Origin: Hydractinia symbiolongicarpus
Taxonomy: Eukaryota; Cnidaria; Hydrozoa; Anthoathecata; Hydractiniidae
DNA: 64,000 nucleotides
Assembly: GCF_029227915.1 (NCBI RefSeq)
Contig: NC_079882.1
Span: 14,094,501-14,158,500, forward strand
Direction of reading: 5' to 3'
Both the position numbers and the translations under genes were made by a program. Of this stretch, positions 10,801 through 22,800 are shown piece after piece; position 1 is the first letter of the stretch, and each line of letters begins with the position of its first letter. Under the pieces are notes generated by a model, which saw only the letters and a program-made list of their open reading frames with translations, did not search any database and was not told the origin of the DNA.

Positions 10801-13800
10801 AAATGTGAGTTTAATGGCACGTTTCGTTTTGTTTGCGTTTGTTGTAAGATATGTCACTGGTGTGCTTTATCTTCAGAGGTTCATGCACCAAACCCCTTCG
10901 AATGTTTGGCACAATAACACAACGAATTAGCAGGTTTTCATCAAATATTTTGGTAGCGCGCGGAAATTCTTAGAGCCCCCAGGGCTTCTTGTTTTGTTTA
11001 AATTGATGCTGCGACAAGTTTTTTTGAAAAGGGTATGACGCCTATATGAATACGCACCACGGTTTACGTGTATGTAGTAGGCGCTTAGCAAGTGTTAACA
11101 AAGTGTATCCTGTGTTGTTATGTACACCGAAGTTGCAACACAATATTTTTTTAGGGATATGCCTGAACGCATTGGCGACACAGTTTACCTGTACTAAGCG
11201 CTGTTACCGATGGGCTGTTTCATGTGTTTCTGTTTAACCGAAGTTGCGATAAAGTTTTTTTCGATAGGGTGTTATACCTACATGGATGTGCAACATTGTT
11301 TGCCTGTACTAAGCACTCAGCCTGGAGTAAAATTTATTTTTGAACTTTCAGCGGGCACATTCTCCAAAAAGGTTGGCGGACTTTGAAAAATATATTACAG
11401 CAGAAACACCATGCATGTTGTGCCCTTAAAGCGCTCCACCAGAATGCGTGACACAGTTTATTAATCATTCTTCCGGGCATCCAACTTCGGGTAATAGTTA
11501 CTTGTGCCTTAACGCAGCGTTTCGACGCCGGGTCCCCCGGCTTGTCTAAATAATAATACCACGAGTCGCATTTTGGATTTAGTCTCTTTTGTTAATTTTA
11601 AACCGATGAACGTAGTCATAATCTTTTTGTTTCTTTCGTCTACTTTTATTTCTTTTTTGTTTTTAAACTTGTAGAATCCAACTTGATGGGCAAATCTTAG
11701 ATATCTTACATTTTATAACGTTTTTAGTCATGTCGCAGGTATAATAAAACATTTCCGAAATATCTCTACACCACAAGCAATAATATTTAATAAATTGATA
11801 TGCTAAAACGGCTTTGTTTCTTTTTTTTAAATGTTAAGTGTAGCGCAGTATTGTTAAATATTAATTTTCACAGATTACTTTTTGTATATTTGGAAGATTT
11901 TAATTCTAATATAATTTTACACCTTTAAAGATTCACCTGATTCTGAAGTCTGATCGGCTTGCGTTTTTTTTATTTCTTTGGGCTACAACTTATGACCCTT
12001 TGCTTTGCCTACGAACAGTTACGCGCTGGTTTGAAGAGATACAGGCTAGAAAGCCTCTATCTCGCGCACTACATGAAACATTTTGCAAGTTCAAGATAAT
12101 ACCAAGGGATAATACCTATTTATTTAAAATGACGGAACAACATTGTAGAAGTTCTGTAAAAAACAGGCTACTTGCGAACTCGAAAGGTATAGGAAACAAA
12201 ATTACATGCAAATCTTTTAGCCTGCAAGCTTTTTAGTTTCTATTAATCTAAGGTAATGTTCACAAACCTGGGCCTTTTTTTACTTTTATTAAAATTATTT
12301 CTGCCATTGTTGTTAAAAATACTTTGTCAGAAATTTTCGCAGGAATAAAATTTCGCAACTCAGCAAAAAACGTGAATAATTTGGTGTATCTCAAATTCAA
12401 TTTTTGACTAAATTCAAGAGTTTTCGCGGGAATTTAGTATTGTTGATGATCGAAAAATAAATTTAAAGATTTTTTCTTTTTAGTGAATTGAAATATACAA
12501 CTTTAAAAGGGGGTTCTAGTAATTAAATACAGGATCTAAGAATAGCGCGGAATAAAATTCCACGTTTTAAGACTTCTAAAAGTTTCGCAGGATTTATTTC
12601 CAGTTTTCAAAAAAACTTTATATTTTGCGGAATGTAGTAAATCGTAGTAAAACATGGTTCTTCCTATGGCGTAACGAATAAGTACAACAAACTAAGTTCA
12701 AAACTGTTGGCTACTTTCCAAACCCGACGCAGAAAAAAAGAAGATAAAAACAACTATTACGATACCTCCTTAACTCGATCGGTTTCGGAATTGTACAAGA
12801 ATGTACCAAATAAACAACTAAAAAGAACATAATCAAATAAAAAACGTTTTTTACACACGCTAACATGACTAAACACTTTCAAATTAATGTATAAGACGAT
12901 AAATGTTTTGATTCGATGTGTACAGTTTAATACATTAATTGACAAAGGGAGAATTTCCTAAAAGCAGACACGTTGATACTAACCTATTTAAATGAAGCAG
13001 AATGGTAACAAGGAAATGTTCGTTAAATTCGAATGCACACGGAAACTAAAACAAATGTAATACTTTTTTGATAGTTTAATAGCCAATCCAGAATGTTTCA
13101 AGCCTCAGAACATTGTGTACAGAAAGAGTATAGAGCTAGTACCTGGTGGTCTGATTAGACGTTCCGTTTGAATTCACTAATAGTACCTGGTTCCTTGAAA
13201 AAAACTACAAACCTGTTTTGTAACTTGCCATACGGCATCAATGAACTGTATAAATATTGGAGACCTTTGATCATCCGAGTAGTTCTTATCACCTAAGCCA
13301 CATCTCTAGAAAAGAAAATCCGTGCTTGCCAGATTTATGATACAAAAATATGAGATTGGATGCCAGAAAAAGTGAATGTCACACCTGTGAAAACTTATGC
13401 CCAAAACTACACCACTCTTTCTCAATTAATATCTACAAAAAAATAAAAAAATTGATTTAGACACTTTTTAAGAAATCTATGTATCTACTTCATTCTGTAG
13501 TAATGAAAAATAGAAATAAATTGGTTTGATAAGTACGGTCCTGACAAAAACTTGTTTTCTTCTTCCCGCAAATACATTGAACACTGAAGGTGTTTGATAA
13601 TATGGATTTACGTCAGCTAAAATTACTAGACTTTTTGTTTTCTCAATCCCGATTTTTCCCAAATCTGCCTAATTTCAGCTTATTGGAAGAACGGATACAG
13701 GAATTTAAAAAAAGTTCAAAATAGCGGAGAAAGTGCAGAGCTTGCGCATTCGACTTGTAATAGTATAGTTTCAGGCTCAAGTATTGTGGTGTCGGCTCTG

Positions 13801-16800
13801 CTGAACGCGTACTAGCTTTTTTGACAAGCCAGCAAGTTAGAGTCAAAATTACTGCTACACGTATCACTGCTGGTAACCAAAAAAACAAGGCGTTAAACTA
13901 CCCAGCCCGTTAAAAAACCTTATTTATCAAATGCTGCAAAGTAGAGTGTTTAAAAAATAAAATTAAAGGATATCAAGCTCCGAAACAAGCAGTGGTCTGG
14001 ATTCCTTCATTCTGATCAAAGATGCATTCTTAAATAAAACTTTTTGCATGCTGTAAAATTCTGTGAGTATTGTCAACGATCCAGGAAGGACTTCTTTTAA
14101 AAAATCACAATTTTTGTATACAATCTGTGCATCCTCTACGTTTGAAATCAATTTATAAAAGATACTGGTGATATTTGTATACAGAACAAGAGCAAAACTA
14201 ACTTAGTAAAGCCAACTGAGTATGATTTGGATTAAGCTTCTGATCATAAACAGGATATTTACGCTGAATATAAACAGTTAGGGTTTATTGCTTGCAAGCA
14301 TAGTATTGCTTCCCAACACCTATCTAACTAATTACGTTCGAAATGGGTGATTTTTAGGTCATCAACAAGCTGCCTTCAGGGCGATTCTAACCCATAACCT
14401 CTGGGATCACGTTATGACGCCTTAGCCAACTGAGCCATTACGCCTTCAGTAAAAACGTAATTCGACGGTTTTTTTATTAATCAGTTAAAAAACCGGTTCG
14501 ACGGCTGGCGAATTATGCCGCTTAACGCAAAATGATTTATTGATACGAAATACAAAAGTTTTTTTAGATTTTTTTTTTAGTTATGTGTAATGACATTGAT
14601 ATGCGAGATAGTTTATGCAGCCCCTGCATCTTGTTTTCTTTAATTTTGAAAGAAAATTATCAACATGAAAAATTATTTTTCATTATTTTTTACATTTACC
14701 ATTTTCCTTGACGACGGGCAGTACTGGTCAATATCATTTCGGTCGTTAGGAGTGCTAAGCCAATCAGAATATATAACAGAATATGCGTATGAATAAGTAG
14801 AGCAAGTCCTGACAAAAACCTTGTAATACTTACTTCAAAACCAGAGAGTGTTCTATAGTACGGATCCAGTAGCAACATAGCTAATGATGTCAACTAAAAA
14901 AGTAAATCTTTTAATCAAATCAAAGATCAAAATTTGTTTTAATAACAGTAAGTGAAAATTTGGTTTCGACTTGCTTGAGGTGTTCTGTCCCAACCATCAC
15001 TGCAATGAACAATACAAGATGTTCTGCAACGGTCCACGGTATCAGCAATGCGTACTGCTCCTGCTATGACGGCCTTTTTAAAAAGATAACAGAATGTAAT
15101 GGATGTCATTAATCCATGCTGCATATCAAAGGAATTGACTTTATTACCTCAAAAAATAGCAAATGCTTATTAGAGAAATTACTCAGTCTGTTGAGGTGGT
15201 ACTATACATTAGAAAAATATGGCAATACCTTTATATACTCTAACCAACGTGTTGATTCCAAGTTAGATAGAAAGTGGGCATCATCAACCTCTGGGTAGAC
15301 CATATCTTTCAATTTCCTTAAACTAAATGACTTTACATTTGAAGGTTGCATTTCTTAACTCGAAAATTTAATTACAGAGTTCAAAACCAAAGCACAAAAC
15401 AATCCCTGATTTCCTAATAAGTCATAATAAAATACCCTGATTTAAAGATTTTGCGTTTCAGATTTGTGAAGCGTTTTCTCAGCTTTTCATACATTTTATA
15501 AAAGATCTCTATAATAATACGCCAGTTCCATGTGTCTGTCTGTCACTTTTAAAAACGCGTTTTTTTTTGCCACCGGAATGAGCGAGTTTTTCGAGTTTTT
15601 TTTTTTTTTTGTTTTGTTTACATTTGTCTCGCAACCGTTAGAAACCACGTGGTAGAAAATAAGCAATATGATTCGCTCAAATACGTACTTTCGAACGGGA
15701 CGGCGTTCGAATAGAAAGTTACCTTGGCGTAAAAACAAACAAACATAAAAATTTCTCGACAAAGTTGTCGACAAGAGGCGAACTAAAGAAGCGGATCAAA
15801 AATGTCTCATTTTTGAAGATCCGTTAGTCATAAAAAAGTGCAGATATTAAAAGCAAGAAAAGTGAAAGTGGAGAAGTAGATTAAAAAAACATTAATTTGG
15901 TTACCATCGACACACAAAACAACGTTTTGTCTTCAAAAAAGTGATTCAGAGAAAGAAAAGTCGAAGTGAAGAAGTAGAAGTAAAGTAAGTTAGAAGCCAC
16001 AAGATGTTACTTCGAAAGTGAAGAGTGAAGCTAGAAGTAGTAAAGAAAAGTTAAAAGTAGAAAATGAAATTTGGGTTCAAAGTCGATTTGGATTCACAAA
16101 TAGTAAGAACTATGATATTTTTAGACGTTATGGTTTTATGTCGCTAGAGGTGTGTCAGGCAGACTCGCATTTGCCAGGAAAAAGTCACTTAAAAGCTTCA
16201 ATTTCTTTATATTTTATATTTTCCCGCTTTTTTTTATAAAAAAGCTAGCATATTTTTATACACTTTTTTGCATAAAAATTGTTTCCCCTGGTGCGTAACT
16301 AATGTATTTGTCCTAAAATTCAAAATGCTACATAAAGCTGTTAGCTGGCTATGAAACAAATGTGCTAGCGAAACTTTTGGTTTGTTGAACTTACTGCAAA
16401 TGTCATAATTTTTCTATTGCTATTGTTTCTCTTTATATGTGTTTTACTAAACATAAATAGCTAGCTGGCTATATGCGTGTTCCCAGTTTAACTGGGTATC
16501 TGTCTTATCTAATGTTACCTTCAAGCTCCATATCTAAACCTAGCTGTCTAACTGATGATCAATGTTGTTATTCCTCTTTTAGCTATCCACCTTAGGAGTC
16601 AAACATAGGGATCTTATTTGAGCACGGATTATGATGGAACAAGCCACAAAATCTTTTAAAAACTTATTGAACTTTTAGGGTATTGTGAGGAATAATTTTT
16701 CTCACGTTTTCTGCAAACTTTACTTTAAGAGGAATGATTTTGTAAAACTAAAGTGTGTGCGTTAATGGGAGTAAGTTTTACTTTTTTGTTGTTGACATCC

Positions 16801-19800
16801 TGTTAAACTTCTGTGAGCCCGCATGTAAATTACCAGGTTATATACTTTTACAAGGGTGGTGGTTGATATTTTCACAAGGTTGTTGACATTTTGGGGGGAA
16901 ATTTACCTTTAGTTTTTGAGTGTTAAGCGCGAAAATTAGTTCCCGCAAAAAAACTTAAAGGGCCTGAGCGCGAAAATTAGTTCCCGCAGAAATAATGTTT
17001 TTCTCTCTTGATTTTCCCTTTAATGTCGAAATTTAGGTATGTTTTAATGAAGTGAAGACTTCTCTTAAAAACTACCATCTAATGCATGTGGAACGTTTTT
17101 TTCTTTATATATTTATCTTGTCTTCTGTCTTCTTTCTAATCAATTACAATAATGGGTTTCTGCGGTTTTGATGTTTTATTTTTATTTTTTGTTGATGAAC
17201 TTTTATTTCCAGTAAAATATGTTTTTATATCCTTCACAGTTTTTTGACATTGCTTCTCGGGCTCTTGATTTTCTTCTTCACCCGCGCTTTTTCGTTTCTT
17301 TCATTTTCACACGATGTTTGATGGCTTTGACTTTGGGGTAGATATGTCAATTGTATGGTGGATAAAGGATCCGATAATTGCGCTAGCATCAGGTTCGATA
17401 TAAAGTTAATCAAATAGCACTTCAAGTTTCTCGATGATTTTCTTGTTGATTACTGTTCGTGGCATCATTACGGTTACATTGCACGGTATTTCAAGCCCTC
17501 CCTGAATTACAGGAGACCTTCTGTAATTTGTAGTTGACAGGTGAGCGTCGATTATTGCTCCACGTTGCAATAGAACTTTTATACAGCGAGCAACTTCGAA
17601 CGGGAGGTGTCCAACGATTCTTCCCGTACGTTTTTCCATTGTTTTGATGGCAAAGAAATCGTAAGGATTGTGGACCTCATGTACACAATCCAAAACTTGA
17701 TTTTCTACTGGTGACCAGAATTTCATGTAGTAATGATAGCCTCTAACAGCAGATTTGAATTCGTAAAGTTTGACTGCCATTGTTGAATGTTGGTCAGTTG
17801 AAAAAAAATTGATACTTTTTTTCCTTCGATAAAAGGTCACCGAGACAATGTTTTTATTTTTCACTTATCACGAGAGATTGAATGTTTTTTTCTTCTACTC
17901 GTGACGAGACAAGATTGAATGGGCATCATTGAGACAATCGAATGTTTTTATTGGAAATTTAATGTAGCTCATTCATGGATGTAAACATTAGTAGAAATAA
18001 TCTGTATGTCTGTATGTCTCTCTTTTTTTGTGCACACCCAGCCAACATGTCGTCGGACGATAGAGGTAAGAAAAAATATTTTTAATTCACTCTCACTCAG
18101 AATCTTTCATGAAAACTTGAATTATTTGATTTAGCAGGGTTTTTGTTGGGAAGAATTGTTCCTTTTACCATTTAAAACCTCCATTTTTCTCTTAATTTCA
18201 GCAATCTCGTTTCCAACGCAACCTGAGAACACTCTGGGTAGTGTCGAATATGAACACGTCAAGAAAACGCTAAACGAAACTCAATCTAAAAGAGGAAAGT
18301 ACATCAAATTCAGCGATGAAGACCGGTTCACCATCGGAAAGTACGCCGCTATACATGGTCCGTATGCAACTGTGAGAAAGTTTAAAAATGAATATCCCAC
18401 CTTCAATGAAAGTTCAGTTAGAAGCTTTCGAGACAAGTATAATGCAAAAATAAAAAAAAGGGACAATCTTTATCACCTGCAAAAAAGATTGCGTCCAAAA
18501 AGCGTGGACGGCCATGCATGTTAGGAGAACGCCTAGACGAGAAGCTTAGAAACTTCTTAATGGCAGTAAGAAAGAAGGGTGGAGTTGTCAATACGGTTGT
18601 CGCTAATGCTGCTGCGAAAGCCTTGATCGAGAAAAGTGGAGAAGAACATCTGAAGGGATTGGACGTCGAAAAACATGCACTGGCAAAAAGCCTTTTTCGA
18701 CGTATGGGTTTCGTAAAACGTGCAGCCACAACAGGACGACCCGAGATAACAGAAGGAGCCCGGAAAGAGGCAGAGCTAATTTTTCATCATGAAATCGTTT
18801 CCAAAATTGAGAAACATAAGATTCCACCCTCAATGATCATAAATATTGACCAAACTCCTTCAAAATATGCACCGGTTTCGTCACGCACATTAGCTCCACG
18901 AAATGCAAAGCATGTCAGTATTTTTGGATCGTCTGACAAAAGAGCAATAACATCTACGTTTGGAATTACCCTGGACAATTCATTTTTACCTATGCAATTA
19001 ATTTATGGGGGCAAGACTAAACAAAGCTTGCCGAAATTCGAATTTCCAAGTTCTTTTAGCCTCAGTGTAAATGAGAAACATTTCAGTAATACCACTAAGT
19101 CCATCAAATTGATCGAAGAGGTTATTGTGCCCTATGTAGTTGCACAACGCAAGTCTCTTAGTCTCGATGAGAATTACTACGCATTATTGATACTTGACGT
19201 TTCTAGCGGACAAATGACCGAAGAAGTCAAGGAAAAATTGAAAGACAATCAAATCCTATTTGTACGTGTGCCTGCAAATATGACCAATTTATTTCAGCCA
19301 CTTGATCTCACGGTTAACCGGTCCTTTAAAGCTATGATGAAGCGAAAATTTACTGAATGGTATAGCAAAGAAATAACCGAAGAACTTGAAAAAGGAACAC
19401 CATGTCCATTTTGAAATCATTGCATGCGAATTGGCTTGTAGATGCTTTCGATTTCTTCACCTCACCTGAAGGCAAAGACATAATATTGAAAGGATTGGAA
19501 AAACCCGGAATAACAAATGCAGTTGCTAAAGGAATCAATGGTTTGGAAAGCCTAGATCCATTTGATTCCATAGATCCATTGGCAGACGTTCAAGAGCCAG
19601 TTGACCATTCTGATCGTGTTATTGACCCCAACGAGCCAAACTATTTCGTGAATGATAGAGAAGAAATCGAAGATGATAACGAATCAGACGAGGAATGGAT
19701 TGAAGAAAAAACCGGTGACGAGATGAGAAACATTTTTGATATCCTTGAAGATGATGAGGAAGAAGAAAATTAATTTTTATCTTTTTTTCTTCAATATTTG

Positions 19801-22800
19801 TGATTAAAATATACATATCTGGTAAAATCCAAATATCTCTTTTTTGAAATCTTGCTTGAAGGTACCCAACGCGAAAATTAGTTCCGCGAAATTTTTCAGA
19901 AACCCTCCGAGCGCGAAAATTACTTCCGCGAAATATTCCAATTCAATGCCCTCCGAGCGCGAAAATAAGTTCCGCGAAAATTAGTTCACGCGAAAATTAG
20001 TTCCCTTAAGTAGTTAAAATTCTCAGCAGAGAATAGTATGGTTGCCGCTTATATTGTTTGTGTTGCAAACTGCTGTTATTTTAATGCTGTGTAAACTTTT
20101 GTGGAGAATGACCACATGCAAAATACTGAAAGAACAAATTTTTGTACAATTAGACTGTAAGCTGTTGTGTAGGTTGATTTTTTTTATATTTTGTGTTATA
20201 ACATTTTTTAAACTTTAAACTAAATGTAAGTAATGTCAGTTTTGCTGGAAGAAAAGTCTACGGTTTCACGTTTTTGTTTTTGTTAAGAATTTCACAAAAT
20301 TTTGCGGGAATAAATATTTGGTGAGTTAATTACTGAATGTTCAGACTAAAAGGGAGGACCATATGCAAGTATATATACTAAAAATAATAATTTGATATTC
20401 TACACTTTCTTAGTTGCATTTTTGTATGCACTGAAATGACTGCTTTTTCTGAGTTGAATTTGATGGAAGATTTTATGGGTGAAGACAATATAGAACATGG
20501 CAATGGAACTGATTTTTGTTTATATTTTGATTTGCTCCTCAGAAACTTTTGTGTTCTACACTTATTGTAAACTTTTGTGAAGAAGGACCATATATACAAT
20601 GTTTTTAAAAATAATGATTTTTGTTGATTTGAAATTTACTCCTTGCTCATCGCTTTTTCGACATTTCAGTTTAAAATCTTTGGTAAAGTCAGTACGAATC
20701 ATTAGACAAAAAAATTGTTTTGTTAACCGGTTAATTTTTACATTTTGTGCATATTTTTGCAGGAGAGGATGGTATGCAACCAAACAAATGATTTTTCAAA
20801 GTTTAACTTTTTGTTTTTTGGTGTTTCGTGTTTGTTTAAGTTTGGCTTTTTGATATTGTTCAGGTTGTATTGTTGTATAAACACTTAGGGAAAAGACAAT
20901 GTTTAAAATGCGTAAACAACTTATTTTTATAGATCTGTGCTTACTGTTACAAGCCTTTCTTTTCGACACTTCAGATTAAAATAATGAAGAACTTTACCAT
21001 AATCACATAAGAAAATGTATACATATTTCAGATGTATTATTATTATTGTCGTAACTGTCTGGGCTGTGACTGTCAATTTTGTGACTTTCTACCAGATTTT
21101 ACACCTTGCACGCCGTTGTTTTTTATATTTTGTCTAAAGTTTTGCTGGGAAGATTTTATGCGATTTGACATTTGATATTTTGTGTTGGATTTTAAGAACT
21201 TTTTGTTAAATTATGACTTACTTTCTTTTTATGCATTTTCAGATTATTTTTTTCGGTAAAAGGCTAAATTGAATGGCTAAATTCAGGAACTCTGGAACTA
21301 TGATAGTAGTGAAAATTTTTTTGGCTTTCTTTTATCAAACTGGTCTTAAAACATTTAATTAAGTTTCAAGTCATTTTTTATAGGACTTTTAATTGTTACG
21401 AAAAGCAATGGTTTTTTTAACTATAAGGCTAAAAACTGTGATGCATTTAAAAAAAAATCTTAGCCTTGTTTTTTACACTTAGCCTAGCTAGCTATAACGA
21501 AAAAGTTTAATATTCAAACTTGGCCCATTGTTTTAAGTATTAACTAAGAAATGCTAGTCTCTTTAATAATAGCCGTATTTTGTCTGTGTGTCTGCGAAAG
21601 CCACGTCCCGTAACGGAAACACGAAATTTTTAAAATGTGCACCAATACCAAATGCGATATATTTTTGTCCACTTTGTTGCGACGGGTAAACTGACGGGCG
21701 ACCCCGTGGATTTTTCCACGGGCTAATAACGACTAATCTCTATAATAATAGTCATGGTTTGTCTGTCTGTCCGCGAAATGGTACCACAGTAGCGAGACAC
21801 ATGAGATGCGGTATATAAAGAACAGGCGTGTGGCCGGTGTCCCGCGGATTTACAGTATCATGTATTGCTGGTATTTTTTTTTAAAATAAGAATCAATATC
21901 CAAATTTCTTGGCTTCTCAGATTTTCAGGTTGGCTTTGAAATCTGTATTATAATTATTGAAATTTCAATTATTTGTTTTCAGGCTGATTTAATCTTATTC
22001 TACCTGTCTCTCATGACATGAATGTTTGCAATATCCAGAAAAACAAGTTCCGTGTTAGGGTAGTTATCCATATCTTCATATCCGCCACCTTTTGCCTACA
22101 GTACGTCATAAAAAATACAGGAAAAAAATTATATAATGCAAAAGAAAAAAAGAAAAAAATGGTAACTAAATTTACCTGGTTAGCAACAGCATTTATTTTA
22201 GGTCGAGCATCCATAATGAATAATTTATGACATTGCAGATTAGCCTCCAATATCGCCTGCAAATTTAAAATGAAAATTAGACCATGGAATAAACATAATT
22301 ATAAGGCTTATATTAGCGAAAATGAGCTAACTATTTATTAAAACCTAATAAAAGGATTGGTGTCGTATAAGACAAATAATCTCTTCCACCGCCTAACCCT
22401 GACAGTTTAATAAGGCTTTTTCACATAGACTAAGTAAGTTATCTGAAATTTTCTAACAAGCAAACTTTAATTAACCTGAACAAATTTTTCGTCATCCTTG
22501 TTCCTTCGAACTCCTGCTACTCCAATATTGGGTTGACTGCATCTGGTAATTGATGCATTATTTAATGGGTGAAGCCACGAAAGCACCTTTACAAAGTTAA
22601 ACAATTTTTAGATAACACCTGGTAAAGAAAATATCGTACACTTGAAATATGTGAAACAAAATTACCGGCAATCGAGATTTGCTTCGGAATGTTGCGCATT
22701 TCTGAACCTCGTCATCACCAATGGAGGATGGAACTGCCAGCTGTAAGATTTACTTTGTATACAAATTAAAAAGGGATTGAAAAGGAGTTGACACTCTAAG

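Larger units (their letters stand above)
7552..12765. other. MTMR intron 19, repeat-filled
   Basis: 5.2-kb intron between exons 19 and 20. It holds a SINE-like repeat split into 8040-8200 and 9770-9860, paired 160-bp repeats, an inverted ACGTTACCGT array, a tandem array near 11011 and decayed GCGAAAATT units near 12330-12620. No coding exon was found in it. Confidence 0.6.
16925..20009. mobile_element. Two-gene pogo-like transposon (transposase + HIRAN protein)
   Basis: A 3.1-kb block in MTMR intron 12 bounded on both sides by GCGAAAATTAGTTCC repeats. It holds a HIRAN-domain gene on the minus strand and a DDE_1 (pogo/CENP-B type) transposase on the plus strand, starting about 270 bp apart and diverging from one shared promoter region. 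Exact termini are uncertain; both outer repeat clusters touch a TTAA (16923-16926 and 20006-20009), while pogo elements usually duplicate TA. Both genes carry inactivating changes, so this copy is a relic. Confidence 0.6.

Noticed and set aside
15590-15612. Long T run near a Helitron-type 5' end, considered a poly-A tail of a minus-strand retrocopy.
   Set aside because: No target duplication or coding sequence next to it; AT-rich background is enough to explain it.
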